Shown here one piece after another: positions 31,491 through 40,775 of a DNA stretch of 64,000 nt (positions are counted from its first letter, which is position 1; each line of letters starts with the position of its first letter). Below the pieces are notes generated by a model that did no database searches, was not told where the DNA came from, and saw only the letters and a program-made list of their open reading frames with translations. The translations under genes and the position numbers were made by a program. This DNA comes from Epilithonimonas caeni DSM 17710 (GTDB lineage: Bacteria > Bacteroidota > Bacteroidia > Flavobacteriales > Weeksellaceae). The stretch is taken from the NCBI RefSeq assembly GCF_000426465.1, contig NZ_AUFK01000019.1:62001-126000 (forward strand), given 5' to 3'.

Positions 31491-34400
31491 TTAATCTACG
31501 TGCTTAGGCGTAAATCCGTCTTCACTTAGTTCCCTGTGTTTATAATCTGCCTTCATCTCAGCATCATAATCCACAGTTTCGTGTTTGCCCATTCTTCTCA
31601 AAATTGAATCAAATAAAGAGTAAACAACTGGTACGATGATCAAGGTCAGGAATAATGATGATGTCAGACCACCGATGATTACCCAAGCCAGGCCGTTGTT
31701 CATCTCCGCTCCTGCTCCTTTTGCAATCGCAATCGGGATCATCCCGAAGATCATCGCAATCGTGGTCATCAAGATCGGACGAAGACGGGCGTGGTTCGCC
31801 TGGATCAGAGCGTCGTGAGTATTGGCTCCGGCTGCTTTTCTCATATTGGCAAAATCGACAATCATGATCGCGTTCTTCGCAACCAAACCGATCAACATGA
31901 TCATACCGAGCATCGTAAAGATGTTCAATGAGTTCCCTGTGATCGCAAGGATCACCATTACCCCGATCAGTGCCAATGGAATCGAGAATAATACCACAAA
32001 TGGATAAACAAACGAGTCATACAAGGAAACCATTACCAGATAAACCAATACAATAGCCGCCAACAATGCTATCCCTAACGTACCAAAGCCTTCGGTCTGA
32101 TTTTCCATATCACCACTCCAGATGTAAGTCACACCAGCAGGTTTTGTCTTTTGGTTTTCCATAAACTGGGCCGCCCATTCGTTAGCAACGTCTCCAACCG
32201 GACGACCTACAACTTTAGATTTTACCTTTACAGAAGGTGTTTTATCTCTACGTTCTAGCAAACTTGGTCCGGAACCCATTTTCACTTCAGCAAATTGGCT
32301 CAGTCTGACCTGTTCTCCGCTAGGATTTGTAAACATCAGGTTTCTTACATCATCAATAGATTGTCTGTTGGCATCACCAAAACGGATGTTGATATCATAT
32401 TCATATTCCCCGGCTCTGAACTTTCCGTCTGTATTCCCACTGAACGCAGTCTGCATCGTTTGTCCTACACTTGAAAGATTCAAGCCCAAAGAAGCCATCT
32501 TATCTCTGTCGATATTGACCTGAACTTCCGGGTTTCCAGAATCGGTTGATAATTCGGCATCTACAGAACCGGGAACTTTTTTAAGCAATTCGAGAATTCT
32601 GTTCGCTTCTTTGTTTGCTGTTTCGTTATCCTGCGCAGTTACCACTAGTTCGATCGGAGCGTTGTCTGCTCCCATTAATCCGATCGGTGCTGTTTTAAAC
32701 TCAACGCCGGTGAATTTCTCTTCCAAAGCTCTCTTGATCTTGGCTGATTTGATATCCGTACTTTCATTACGCTCAGACTTATCAACCAAAATTACCTGAA
32801 TCTCTGATTGATACAAAGTGGCCTGTGCTCCACCAAAACCTGATGACTGCTGACCAACTGTTGTGATCATATCTACGACATCTTTATCATTTCTAAGGTA
32901 TTTTTCAACCGCCAATGTTACCTGGTTGGTTTTCTCAACAGAAGCATCTTTTGGCAGTTCCATCTGAACCAGGAACTGTCCTCTGTCCATTTTCGGGAAG
33001 AATTCTCCCCCGATAAATCCGAATGCCACCAACATAAAGGAAGAGATCAAGATAAGGAATGTTACAACAACGGTCGTTATTCTTCTTAATGTCGATTTTA
33101 GACACCATTCCAAAATCCCACTGATCCAGTGCGTAAATTTCTCCAATTGTTTTTCGAACCAAAGGATGAATTTCTCAAATGGGTTCTTTCCTGTCAAATG
33201 TACCAACTTACCAAATCTTGAAGATAGCCAAGGAATAATGGTGAATGACGCCAATAATGATAACATCGTCGCAATAACAACGGTAACGCAGAACTGCGCC
33301 AGGATATCAGCCACCAAACCGGAACTCATCGCAATCGGTAAGAATACCACCACAATTACCAACGTAATCGCCGTTACGGTAAATCCAATTTCTGAAGCTC
33401 CGTCGTACGCTGCCCGGATCCTGCTTTTCCCCATCTCCATATGACGGTAAACGTTCTCCAAAACTACGATCGCATCATCCACAAGGATACCTACCACAAG
33501 TGAAAGTCCCAATAAACTCATCAAATTCAAAGTATATCCCATCAAATACATCCCGATCACAGTTGCAATCAGCGATACCGGAATCGAAACCATTACGATA
33601 AATGCGTTTCTGATGTTGTGAAGGAACAATAACATGACCACCGCAACCAGGATAATTGCCAGGAATAAATCAAATATTACGTGATCTGCTGCTTCAAGGG
33701 TAAAATCTGTACTATCATCAACAATATTTACTTTTACGGCTTGTGTTTTATAATTTTCCTGAACCTGGGCAATTGTTTTCTGAACTAATTCTGAAACAGA
33801 TACTGCATTGGCATCAGACTGTTTCTTGATTTGCATCAAAATCGTAGAATTCTGATTGAATCGTGCCACTTTCTCAACATCTTTCTGTGTATCGAAAACC
33901 GTTGCAATATCAGACAAACGAACCTGAGCTCCATCTTTGTTGGAAACTACAAGGTTGTTCATCTCCTGAACATCTCTATATTTTCCAGAAAGTCTGATCG
34001 TAGAACGTGAAGTTCTGGTCTTCAAAGCACCCGTCGGGAAATCTAAGTTTGAAGAAAGAATTGCTTGTTGTACGTCTCCAATCGACAGTCCATAACCCTG
34101 CAATTTTTTCTCGTCAAGACTTACCTGAATCTCTCTCTCCTGTCCACCGACAAGATCAACCTGGGCGACACCATTTACACGGGAAAAAATAGGCTCTATT
34201 TTTTTATCTAAAAGATCATAAAGGTCTTTATTATTAAGCTTATTACTGGTAATACTCAATGTCATGATCGGAAGATCGTCCAAAGAGAATTTCTGCAATG
34301 ATGGCGGATCCGCATCATCCGGAAGATCTGCCAAGATCGCATTTACCTTACGTTGCGCATCATTCAAAGCATAGTTCACATCGGCCCCAGTGTTCAGCGT

Positions 34401-34679
34401 AACCATGATCACCGATAAACTTTCGTAAGAAGAAGATTCAACTTTCTTCACATTTTCCAAAGAACCAACCGCATCTTCGATCTTTCTGGTGACCGAAGTT
34501 TCGACCTCGGCAGGCGAGGCTCCCGGATAAACCGTAGAAATGGTTACTATATTGGTCTCAAACTTCGGAATCAATTCGTACCCCATCATAGAGTAACTCA
34601 ACAAACCACCCAGTGTCAGGATCGTAAATAATACGATAACCAGTGATGGTCTTTTAATGGATATTTCTGCTAACTTCAT
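31491..34679 (-). CDS. RND multidrug efflux pump, inner-membrane permease (HAE1/AcrB-like)
   Basis: A 1062-residue proton-driven transporter. It opens with the family start KLAEISIKRPSLVIVLF and has about 12 membrane segments. The proton-relay pair in TM4 is present (VVGILVDDAIVVLENVYRHM: both Asp). Large periplasmic loops follow TM1 and TM7 as usual. The later part has GMIMLIGLVAKNAIMIVDFA, another family hallmark. It pairs with the adaptor and TolC-like genes upstream in the same operon; the substrates (drugs, dyes, lipids) cannot be predicted. Confidence 0.95.
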   Translation of the reverse strand: MKLAEISIKRPSLVIVLFTILTLGGLLSYSMMGYELIPKFETNIVTISTVYPGASPAEVETSVTRKIEDAVGSLENVKKVESSSYESLSVIMVTLNTGADVNYALNDAQRKVNAILADLPDDADPPSLQKFSLDDLPIMTLSITSNKLNNKDLYDLLDKKIEPIFSRVNGVAQVDLVGGQEREIQVSLDEKKLQGYGLSIGDVQQAILSSNLDFPTGALKTRTSRSTIRLSGKYRDVQEMNNLVVSNKDGAQVRLSDIATVFDTQKDVEKVARFNQNSTILMQIKKQSDANAVSVSELVQKTIAQVQENYKTQAVKVNIVDDSTDFTLEAADHVIFDLFLAIILVAVVMLLFLHNIRNAFIVMVSIPVSLIATVIGMYLMGYTLNLMSLLGLSLVVGILVDDAIVVLENVYRHMEMGKSRIRAAYDGASEIGFTVTAITLVIVVVFLPIAMSSGLVADILAQFCVTVVIATMLSLLASFTIIPWLSSRFGKLVHLTGKNPFEKFILWFEKQLEKFTHWISGILEWCLKSTLRRITTVVVTFLILISSFMLVAFGFIGGEFFPKMDRGQFLVQMELPKDASVEKTNQVTLAVEKYLRNDKDVVDMITTVGQQSSGFGGAQATLYQSEIQVILVDKSERNESTDIKSAKIKRALEEKFTGVEFKTAPIGLMGADNAPIELVVTAQDNETANKEANRILELLKKVPGSVDAELSTDSGNPEVQVNIDRDKMASLGLNLSSVGQTMQTAFSGNTDGKFRAGEYEYDINIRFGDANRQSIDDVRNLMFTNPSGEQVRLSQFAEVKMGSGPSLLERRDKTPSVKVKSKVVGRPVGDVANEWAAQFMENQKTKPAGVTYIWSGDMENQTEGFGTLGIALLAAIVLVYLVMVSLYDSFVYPFVVLFSIPLALIGVMVILAITGNSLNIFTMLGMIMLIGLVAKNAIMIVDFANMRKAAGANTHDALIQANHARLRPILMTTIAMIFGMIPIAIAKGAGAEMNNGLAWVIIGGLTSSLFLTLIIVPVVYSLFDSILRRMGKHETVDYDAEMKADYKHRELSEDGFTPKHVD

Positions 34680-34686
34680 CTGTACT

Positions 34687-35748
34687 CTACTTTACAATAT
34701 TGATTTTTGAACCGTTATCCAGGTTGATCTGTCCGCTGGTAACAACCTGCTCCCCCCCCTTCAGTCCGCTTAAGATCTGAACTTTATCACCGTAAACTTT
34801 TCCGGTTTGAACTTTGATCAATTTCGCAGTTCCATTGCTTACAACAAACAATTGCCCGGAACTCACTCCATTTACGAAAGCTTCGGCAGGAACAGTCAGC
34901 ATATTCTGAGTTTCAGCACCGTGATTGGTCTTGAAAACTGCTGTTGCGTACATACCGGCTTTCAAGTTTCCTCGGTTTTGGACTTCGATCTCAACCGGGA
35001 AATTCAAAGAAGCATCACTTTTAGGAGCAATGAAAGTAATTCTACCAGAGAATGAATCTTCTGGCAAAACATTGACATTGATCTTTACTTCCTGTCCCAC
35101 TTGGATCCTCCCCACTTGGCTCTCGTCCACCAAAACAGAAAGCTTCAGAGTATTGATATTAACAATCTCGAAAAGTGAAGTTCCCGGCGCAACTACCATT
35201 CCCGGCTCAACCATTTTTTTGTTGATTGTTCCACTGATTCCCGCTCTTACACTTGTATCATTGATTTTTACACCTTGGGCTCTTACAGCGGTCTGTGCAT
35301 TTTTCAATTGAAGTCTGGAGTTGTCCAATTGTTGTTTTGTAACACCTCCTGTTTTGTAAGCATTTTCGTAACGTTGGTTATCGATAATTGCATTTTGCAA
35401 AGTATTCTGAGCTTGCGTTACATCCACTTCGATCGCATCTCTTTTGATCGTTGCCAAAACTTGCCCAGCTCCCACTCTAGAACCTTCTTTTACCAAAACG
35501 CTAACGATCCTTCCAGAGATTTCAGAAGATTGATTAGTTTCCTGTTTCGGAATAAATGTTCCGTTTGCAGAATAATCTGTATCGATATTTTCACGGGAAA
35601 CGGTGATCACATTAACATTGATCTTGTCAACTTGTCTTGCAACTTCTTTTACTTCAGTTTCCTGCTTCTTTTTGTTATCCGCTATTTTGTAGGCAGCCAG
35701 ACCAATCAATACAGCTGCAACGATGATATATATTAATGTTTTTTTCAT
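34687..35748 (-). CDS. RND efflux periplasmic adaptor (MFP/AcrA-like)
   Basis: A 353-residue membrane fusion protein. A hydrophobic N-terminus (IYIIVAAVLIGLAAYKIA) anchors or exports it. The lipoyl/barrel-sandwich region appears in SGRIVSVLVKEGSRVGAGQVLA, followed by a helical hairpin of about 60 residues and the second half GTINKKMVEPGMVVAPGTSL. The C-terminal barrel ends with GGEQVVTSGQINLDNGSKI. Its role is to bridge the pump and the outer-membrane channel. It sits seven bases upstream of the permease gene and eight downstream of the TolC-like gene. Confidence 0.93.
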   Translation of the reverse strand: MKKTLIYIIVAAVLIGLAAYKIADNKKKQETEVKEVARQVDKINVNVITVSRENIDTDYSANGTFIPKQETNQSSEISGRIVSVLVKEGSRVGAGQVLATIKRDAIEVDVTQAQNTLQNAIIDNQRYENAYKTGGVTKQQLDNSRLQLKNAQTAVRAQGVKINDTSVRAGISGTINKKMVEPGMVVAPGTSLFEIVNINTLKLSVLVDESQVGRIQVGQEVKINVNVLPEDSFSGRITFIAPKSDASLNFPVEIEVQNRGNLKAGMYATAVFKTNHGAETQNMLTVPAEAFVNGVSSGQLFVVSNGTAKLIKVQTGKVYGDKVQILSGLKGGEQVVTSGQINLDNGSKINIVK

Positions 35749-35756
35749 TTTATAGT

Positions 35757-37112
35757 TTATTTTAAATAAGTTTTAAGTTCTCCTTTTGATTTGTAGTATT
35801 GTACTTCTGCAATTTTATAATCCAGAACAGCAGTAGTGTAATTATTTTTCGCCTGAACCAAAGAGTTTTCCGCATCCAATAAATCTGTAAGAGTTGCTAG
35901 TCCATATTGATAATTGCTTTTTGTATCAGCAAGCACGCTTTCTGCCAATGCAACATTTGCTTTTTGGTTTTCAATAGATGTTAAGCTGTTTTCGATTTGT
36001 GACTTAGCATTCTGATATGCCTGGTCCAATCCTAGTTTGGTATCTTTCAAATCCGCTTCCAGTTTATCGATCTCAATTTGATTTTGCTGAACTTTCGCTT
36101 TAGTAGCAAATCCATTGAAAATCGGAATGTTAATGCCTAAACCAATTGCAGAATAGTCTGACCAATACACTCCATTAGACTTTCCATTGGTTAAAGGAAA
36201 TTTTGCACCTAATCCTTGCCAGTTATAGTTGGCGGTCAAATTAACGGTTGGATAATATTTTGCAATTGTAGCTTTTTTCTGATATTCAAGAAGTTCTTTG
36301 TTTTTCAATAGAACTTTAATTTCAGTCCTGTCATCAGTGTTTACCATATTTTCCAAAAGATGCGGTGTCACTTCCATATCCGCTGGCACAAGCTGGATCT
36401 TGGTTTCAATCGGCATTCCCATATAAAATTTCAGAGCATTTTCTGCTTGTGCAATTCCGTTGTTACTCTGTTTGATATTGGTTTCGATATTAGTCAAATT
36501 AACATTAGTCCTGTCCAGATCGATTTTTTTGGACAACCCGTTATCGAACAAGCTCTTGATCACATTTCGTACTTTCTCTGTACTTGCAAAGCTACTTTCC
36601 AGAGTACTTTTCTTTTCCTGGGCTGTAAAAACCTGGAAGTAAGCATTAGAAACCCTTTCAATGATCTGCTCATCAGTAAGATCGGCGTTCAGCTGATAGA
36701 ATTCTTTGGTTGATTTTGCAGCCTTTAGACCTATAAATACCTGTTGATCAAACAATGCCTGCTGCAGTTGGACACCTGCTCCGGCAATCCATTTTTGTCC
36801 AAATGGAACCATCACTATTGTTCCTGGCGCACCAAAAAAATCACCCGGCAAAGCACTTTCCTGCAAGATTGGATTATGGGTAAGATTTGCCGTCCCATTG
36901 ATCTTAGGAAGTGCGCCTGCTTTTGCCTCTAATATCTTTGCTTCTGCATTTGCAACATCCAGCTTTGCTTTCAGTGCGTCCGACTTATTCTGCAAAGCAT
37001 ATTCTATGGCTTGTTTCAAGGTAATGGTCTGCTGAGAATACAAGAGTGATCCCGTAACAGTCAAAACGCCTAAAGCCAATTTTCTCCACTTTATCATTTT
37101 GTTATTAATCAT
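35757..37112 (-). CDS. TolC-family outer membrane efflux protein
   Basis: A 451-residue outer-membrane factor with a signal peptide (KLALGVLTVTGSLLYSQQ) and two OEP repeats. ITLKQAIEYALQNKSDALKA is the typical first helix; the second repeat begins at about residue 245 (KNKELLEYQKKATIAKYYPT). The region LTANYNWQGLG and LGINIPIFNGFATKAKVQQN corresponds to outer-membrane strands. It is the first structural gene of the tripartite efflux operon after tetR. An alternative start five codons downstream (37097) is possible. Confidence 0.93.
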   Translation of the reverse strand: MINNKMIKWRKLALGVLTVTGSLLYSQQTITLKQAIEYALQNKSDALKAKLDVANAEAKILEAKAGALPKINGTANLTHNPILQESALPGDFFGAPGTIVMVPFGQKWIAGAGVQLQQALFDQQVFIGLKAAKSTKEFYQLNADLTDEQIIERVSNAYFQVFTAQEKKSTLESSFASTEKVRNVIKSLFDNGLSKKIDLDRTNVNLTNIETNIKQSNNGIAQAENALKFYMGMPIETKIQLVPADMEVTPHLLENMVNTDDRTEIKVLLKNKELLEYQKKATIAKYYPTVNLTANYNWQGLGAKFPLTNGKSNGVYWSDYSAIGLGINIPIFNGFATKAKVQQNQIEIDKLEADLKDTKLGLDQAYQNAKSQIENSLTSIENQKANVALAESVLADTKSNYQYGLATLTDLLDAENSLVQAKNNYTTAVLDYKIAEVQYYKSKGELKTYLK

Positions 37113-37206
37113 AGTTTATTACTTCGTTAATTTTTTATATTTTTCTTTTATTTTTTTGAAAGCTTTTACTCTTATGTGACGGATGGTCTGTCAAAATACT
37201 TTAATA

Positions 37207-37806
37207 TTATTTTCGATTTTTAAAAAGCATATTGAGAATAATATCTTTTCTGTCGGCTATCAACCGGTCAAATTCTTTATCGTCGATCATTAAATTCTCC
37301 ATAATAAGAGGTCTTACCGCACTTGGAAATACAAGTAGGGAGATCATATTGAAGATGAACTGGATCGGTTCCATTTTTTCTACATTTCCAAGCTCCATCT
37401 CTTGTTCAATATCTCGAAAGAGCTTTTTCAGATCATCCTCCTCAACATCTTTTTTGTGGCAACTTCCTTTATTGATTTGTGAAACGATATAAGTTTCCAA
37501 ATACGGATACCGCAAACTTGTGGATAAGCTCTCTTCAATAAACTGGGCTATCTTCTCCTTAAAGAGAAGATCGGACCTCATAATCACCTCAGATTTTTCC
37601 TTTTCCACTTTATGTGCTTCATCAAAGACAATTTGAACCAAATTATCTCTTGATCGGAAGTAGTAGTTTATCAGTGTTCTGTTAATACCTGCTTCATCGG
37701 CAATCTCTTGAGTTGTAGCGTCAAATTTCCCTTTGACGAAGAAGAGATTCTTCGTTGTTTCTTTGATCAACTCCTGGGTCTGGTCTTTTTTTTCTTGTTT
37801 TGACAT
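37207..37806 (-). CDS. TetR family transcriptional regulator of the efflux operon
   Basis: A 199-residue repressor. Residues about 10-55 form the TetR helix-turn-helix (TTQEIADEAGINRTLINYYF), followed by an all-helical ligand domain (FKEKIAQFIEESLSTSLRYP). It is the first gene of the efflux unit, 94 bases upstream of the TolC-like gene on the same strand. The sequence just upstream of its ATG carries a promoter and two ACAA-N2-TTGT sites, which suggests it represses its own transcription and the operon, released by a pump substrate. Confidence 0.92.
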   Translation of the reverse strand: MSKQEKKDQTQELIKETTKNLFFVKGKFDATTQEIADEAGINRTLINYYFRSRDNLVQIVFDEAHKVEKEKSEVIMRSDLLFKEKIAQFIEESLSTSLRYPYLETYIVSQINKGSCHKKDVEEDDLKKLFRDIEQEMELGNVEKMEPIQFIFNMISLLVFPSAVRPLIMENLMIDDKEFDRLIADRKDIILNMLFKNRK

Positions 37807-37810
37807 TTTT

Positions 37811-37867
37811 GTTAAACAATTTTGTGCAAATTTATATCAATCATTTGTTTTGACAAAATTGTTAAAC
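37811..37867. promoter_or_regulatory. Putative TetR operator pair
   Basis: ACAATTTTGT at 37816-37825 and ACAAAATTGT at 37853-37862 are two ACAA-N2-TTGT sites, within longer arms (37811-37825 and 37853-37867) that are inverted repeats at 14 of 15 positions. One overlaps the -33 box, the other the region of transcription start. Confidence 0.55.
37827..37857 (-). promoter_or_regulatory. Promoter of the tetR-efflux operon
   Basis: On the minus strand, TTTG (37857-37854), 19 bases, then TAAATTTG (37834-37827). This matches the Bacteroidota TTTG-N19-TAnnTTTG pattern, 20 bases upstream of the tetR ATG. Confidence 0.65.
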
Positions 37868-37974
37868 ATTAAAATTAAACAAATTTGAAAATTTAATACA
37901 AACTTAACATTCAAAAAATCCATGGCACTTCTCCTAGGGCAAGAATTACTATTCTATTATAAAGTTAAAATCAG

Positions 37975-37982
37975 TAACTTTG
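37975..37982 (+). promoter_or_regulatory. Bacteroidota -7 box (TAACTTTG)
   Basis: TAACTTTG upstream of the RsmB-like gene at 38065; fits TAnnTTTG. No evident -33 box. Confidence 0.45.
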
Positions 37983-38064
37983 CAAAATTCATAAAATAGG
38001 TTTCCAAAAAATATAAAATCCGAAAATCGGGAAACTTGATAATTCATAACTCATTCATAATTTA

Positions 38065-39267
38065 ATGGAATTAATACATCGCAACCTTCTGATCGGAATC
38101 CATGATTCTCTACAAGAAACTTTTTTCGAAGACAGAAAATATGCAGATAAAGTCATAGAAAGACTCCTAAAATCTCACAGAAAATGGGGAAGCGAGGACA
38201 GAAAAGTAGTTTCCGAGATCTTCTACAATATCATCCGTTGGAAAAAACGTCTGGAATACTACATGGGAGAAGGTGTGAAACCTACGAACGTATACAAAAT
38301 GATCATTGCCTATCTTCTTTGGAGCAAAACACATTATAAAAAATTTGAAGAATTTGACGGGATCAAGGTCGCGGATATCCTTACTAAATTGAAAAAGGGC
38401 ACTGTTCCAACAAAAGCCATAGAGCACTCTATTCCTGATTGGTTAGCTGAAACTTTGGAAAGAGAATTAGGAAAAAACTGGGAAAGAGAAATGTTGGCGC
38501 TTAACGAACAGGCTCCTACAGTTCTTCGTACAAATACTCTAAAAACAACTCCAAGAGAATTGGTCGCAGATTTAAATGATGAAAATGTAGAAGCTTTTAC
38601 GGTCAAAAATTATCCCGATGCCGTCCAATTGACCGAGAAGAAAAACGTTTTTCTGACATCAGCCTTCAAAGATGGATTGTTTGAAGTTCAAGATGCGAGT
38701 TCCCAAAAAATTGGAGAATTATTGGATGTAAAGGAAGGAATGAGGGTTGTAGATGCCTGTGCCGGTGCCGGCGGAAAAACTTTACATCTAGCAGCTCTGA
38801 TGAAAAACAAAGGACAGATCATTGCACTCGATATCTACGAATGGAAATTAGCAGAGCTAAAAAGACGGGCCAAAAGAGCTGGAGCACACAACATAGAAAC
38901 CAGAGTAATCTCTGACAATAAAGTCATCAAAAGATTACACGAAAAAGCCGACAGACTATTGATAGATGCCCCATGTTCGGGTCTTGGTGTCCTGAAAAGA
39001 AATCCGGATTCCAAATGGAAAATAGATCAGGCTTTCATTGACAGGATCAAAGGCGAACAACAACAGATCTTACAGGATTACTCCAAGATTTTGAAGAAAG
39101 GAGGGCAAATGATCTATGCAACATGCTCTATTCTGCCTTCAGAAAATAATGAACAAGTAAAAACATTCTTGAAAAACAATCCTGATTTTTCCCTTGTCAA
39201 AGATGAAAAAATAATGCCTAGCGAAGGTTATGACGGATTCTATATGGCACTGATCAAACGTAATTGA
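38065..39267 (+). CDS. RsmB/NOP-type rRNA (cytosine-5) methyltransferase
   Basis: A 400-residue SAM-dependent RNA methyltransferase. The N-terminal 130 residues resemble a NusB-like RNA-binding domain. The catalytic domain has motif I VVDACAGAGGKTLHLAAL near residue 230, then the two cysteines expected for m5C enzymes: DAPCSGLGVLKRNPDSKW (motif IV) and YATCSILPSENNEQV (motif VI, nucleophile). It probably modifies 16S rRNA, as RsmB does at C967; the exact target is not certain. Confidence 0.92.
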   Translation: MELIHRNLLIGIHDSLQETFFEDRKYADKVIERLLKSHRKWGSEDRKVVSEIFYNIIRWKKRLEYYMGEGVKPTNVYKMIIAYLLWSKTHYKKFEEFDGIKVADILTKLKKGTVPTKAIEHSIPDWLAETLERELGKNWEREMLALNEQAPTVLRTNTLKTTPRELVADLNDENVEAFTVKNYPDAVQLTEKKNVFLTSAFKDGLFEVQDASSQKIGELLDVKEGMRVVDACAGAGGKTLHLAALMKNKGQIIALDIYEWKLAELKRRAKRAGAHNIETRVISDNKVIKRLHEKADRLLIDAPCSGLGVLKRNPDSKWKIDQAFIDRIKGEQQQILQDYSKILKKGGQMIYATCSILPSENNEQVKTFLKNNPDFSLVKDEKIMPSEGYDGFYMALIKRN

Positions 39268-39401
39268 TAAAAAAATTCCTAGGATACACAAGGTATTCCT
39301 AGGAATTAAAAACACAAATGATGAAAGCGCAAATCTAAGACATATTTTATTAAAATGCCTTATCATTTGGTAATAAAAAAGAATTTTATAAATTCTTTAA
39401 C

Positions 39402-39435
39402 ATAAACAAGAGATTCAATTGAATCTCTTGTTTAT
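39402..39435 (+). terminator. Perfect palindrome, likely terminator
   Basis: ATAAACAAGAGATTC, AATT, GAATCTCTTGTTTAT: a 15-bp perfect stem, followed by TTATAG. It lies 135 bases past the RsmB stop. Confidence 0.6.
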
Positions 39436-39551
39436 TTATAGTTTAATTCAAATCATTAATTCCTCATTTATATAGCCTTGCTTGTTTAATTTTTTTTCAC
39501 AAGCTAATCAATCTCATACTTTAGAATCATTCTAAAATCATATTTAATCCT

Positions 39552-39559
39552 TAAATTTG
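39552..39559 (+). promoter_or_regulatory. Bacteroidota -7 box (TAAATTTG)
   Basis: TAAATTTG, 20 bases before the ATG of the ferredoxin reductase gene. Confidence 0.5.
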
Positions 39560-39579
39560 CGTTTCAAAATTTCTTATAA

Positions 39580-40632
39580 ATGTTTGAAACAGATATCATT
39601 ATAATAGGCGCAGGCCCGACAGGCCTTTTCGCTGTCTTCGAAGCAGGATTGTTAAAATTAAGATGCCATCTGATAGATGCCCTTCCACAGCCTGGTGGAC
39701 AATTAACAGAACTATATCCTAAAAAACCAATCTTTGACATTCCAGGTTTCCCAAGTGTGGATGCAGGTGTTTTGGTGGACAACCTGATGGAACAGATCAA
39801 ACAATTTGAACCTCAGTTTTCGCTGGCCCAGAAAGCGGTTAGCTATGAAAAAACAGAAGAAGGTGATTTCATCGTCACTACAAGCAGAGGTGTAAAAGTC
39901 AAGGGGAAAGCCATTGCAATTGCAGGCGGATTGGGAAGCTTTGACCCGAGAAAACCAGAGTTGGAAAACATCGATAAATTTGAAGAAAATGGTGTAGAGT
40001 ATTTCGTAAGAGAACCGGAAATGTTCCGTGACAAAAAAATTGTGATTGCCGGAGGTGGAGATTCCGCCTTGGATTGGTCAGTTTTTCTAGCTGATGTCGC
40101 TTCTGATGTCACTTTGATCCACAGAAGAAATGAGTTCCGTGGAGCATTGGATTCAGTAGAAAAAGTAACTGAGCTAAAACATCAAGGAAAAATAAATTTG
40201 ATTACACCTGCTGAAGTTACAGGCCTGATTGGCGATGATAAATTAACTGCAATCGAAATTGAAAAAGATGGTGAAAAATCAATTCTGGAAACAGACTATC
40301 TGATTCCTTTATTTGGGTTGACTCCTAAGTTGGGACCGTTGTCAGAGTGGGGATTGGAGATCGAGAAAAATGCGATCAAAGTAAACAACGCTTTGGACTA
40401 CCAAACCAACATTGATGGAATCTACGCTATTGGTGATATCAATACCTATCCTGGAAAATTAAAATTGATCCTTTGCGGTTTCCATGAAGCGACGTTAATG
40501 GTTCAAAGTGTTTACAACAGGCTAAATCCTGGGAAAAAATTCGTTCTAAAATACACAACCGTAAGTGGTGTTGATGGTTTCGACGGAACTAGAAAAGAAG
40601 CTGAAAAAGCAGTTGTAAAATCGATTGATTAG
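39580..40632 (+). CDS. Ferredoxin-NADP+ reductase, thioredoxin-reductase type
   Basis: A 350-residue FAD/NAD(P) protein of the TrxR-like FNR group. FAD motif IIIIGAGPTGLFAVFEAGLL at the start, NAD(P) motif VIAGGGDSALDWSVFLAD near residue 160, and the C-terminal FAD motif GIYAIGDINTYPGKLKLI. The redox CxxC of true thioredoxin reductases is absent, while the C-terminal extension (about 40 residues after the FAD motif) is present, as in Chlorobium- and Bacillus-type FNRs. The next gene on the strand encodes a 2Fe-2S ferredoxin, supporting an NADPH/ferredoxin pairing. Confidence 0.88.
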   Translation: MFETDIIIIGAGPTGLFAVFEAGLLKLRCHLIDALPQPGGQLTELYPKKPIFDIPGFPSVDAGVLVDNLMEQIKQFEPQFSLAQKAVSYEKTEEGDFIVTTSRGVKVKGKAIAIAGGLGSFDPRKPELENIDKFEENGVEYFVREPEMFRDKKIVIAGGGDSALDWSVFLADVASDVTLIHRRNEFRGALDSVEKVTELKHQGKINLITPAEVTGLIGDDKLTAIEIEKDGEKSILETDYLIPLFGLTPKLGPLSEWGLEIEKNAIKVNNALDYQTNIDGIYAIGDINTYPGKLKLILCGFHEATLMVQSVYNRLNPGKKFVLKYTTVSGVDGFDGTRKEAEKAVVKSID

Positions 40633-40684
40633 AAGTTTTAAGAGATTAAAAATTAGTTTTTTTTAATTCTTAAATAATAATATA

Positions 40685-40711
40685 GAGAGGATTCTGGAAT
40701 CCTCTTTTTTG
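40685..40711 (+). terminator. Terminator after the ferredoxin reductase gene
   Basis: AGAGGATT / AATCCTCT stem with loop CTGG followed by six T residues, so the reductase and ferredoxin genes are likely separate transcripts. Confidence 0.8.
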
Positions 40712-40744
40712 TGCACAATCAAAAAATCTGACATCCGACATCTC

Positions 40745-40771
40745 TTGTCTAAAATCTATCTCTTATCTTTG
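40745..40771 (+). promoter_or_regulatory. Promoter of the ferredoxin gene, possibly leaderless
   Basis: TTG at 40745-40747, 16 bases, then TATCTTTG at 40764-40771. The ATG follows at 40776, only four bases after the -7 box, so the expected start of transcription is at or very near the start codon. Confidence 0.5.
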
Positions 40772-40775
40772 CAAC

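Larger units (their letters stand above)
39268..39579. other. Gap with two hairpins
   Basis: No gene. It holds an imperfect inverted repeat built on AATTCCTAGGA (39274-39307), a 34-base palindrome (39402-39435) and a -7 box at 39552 for the next gene. Confidence 0.6.
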
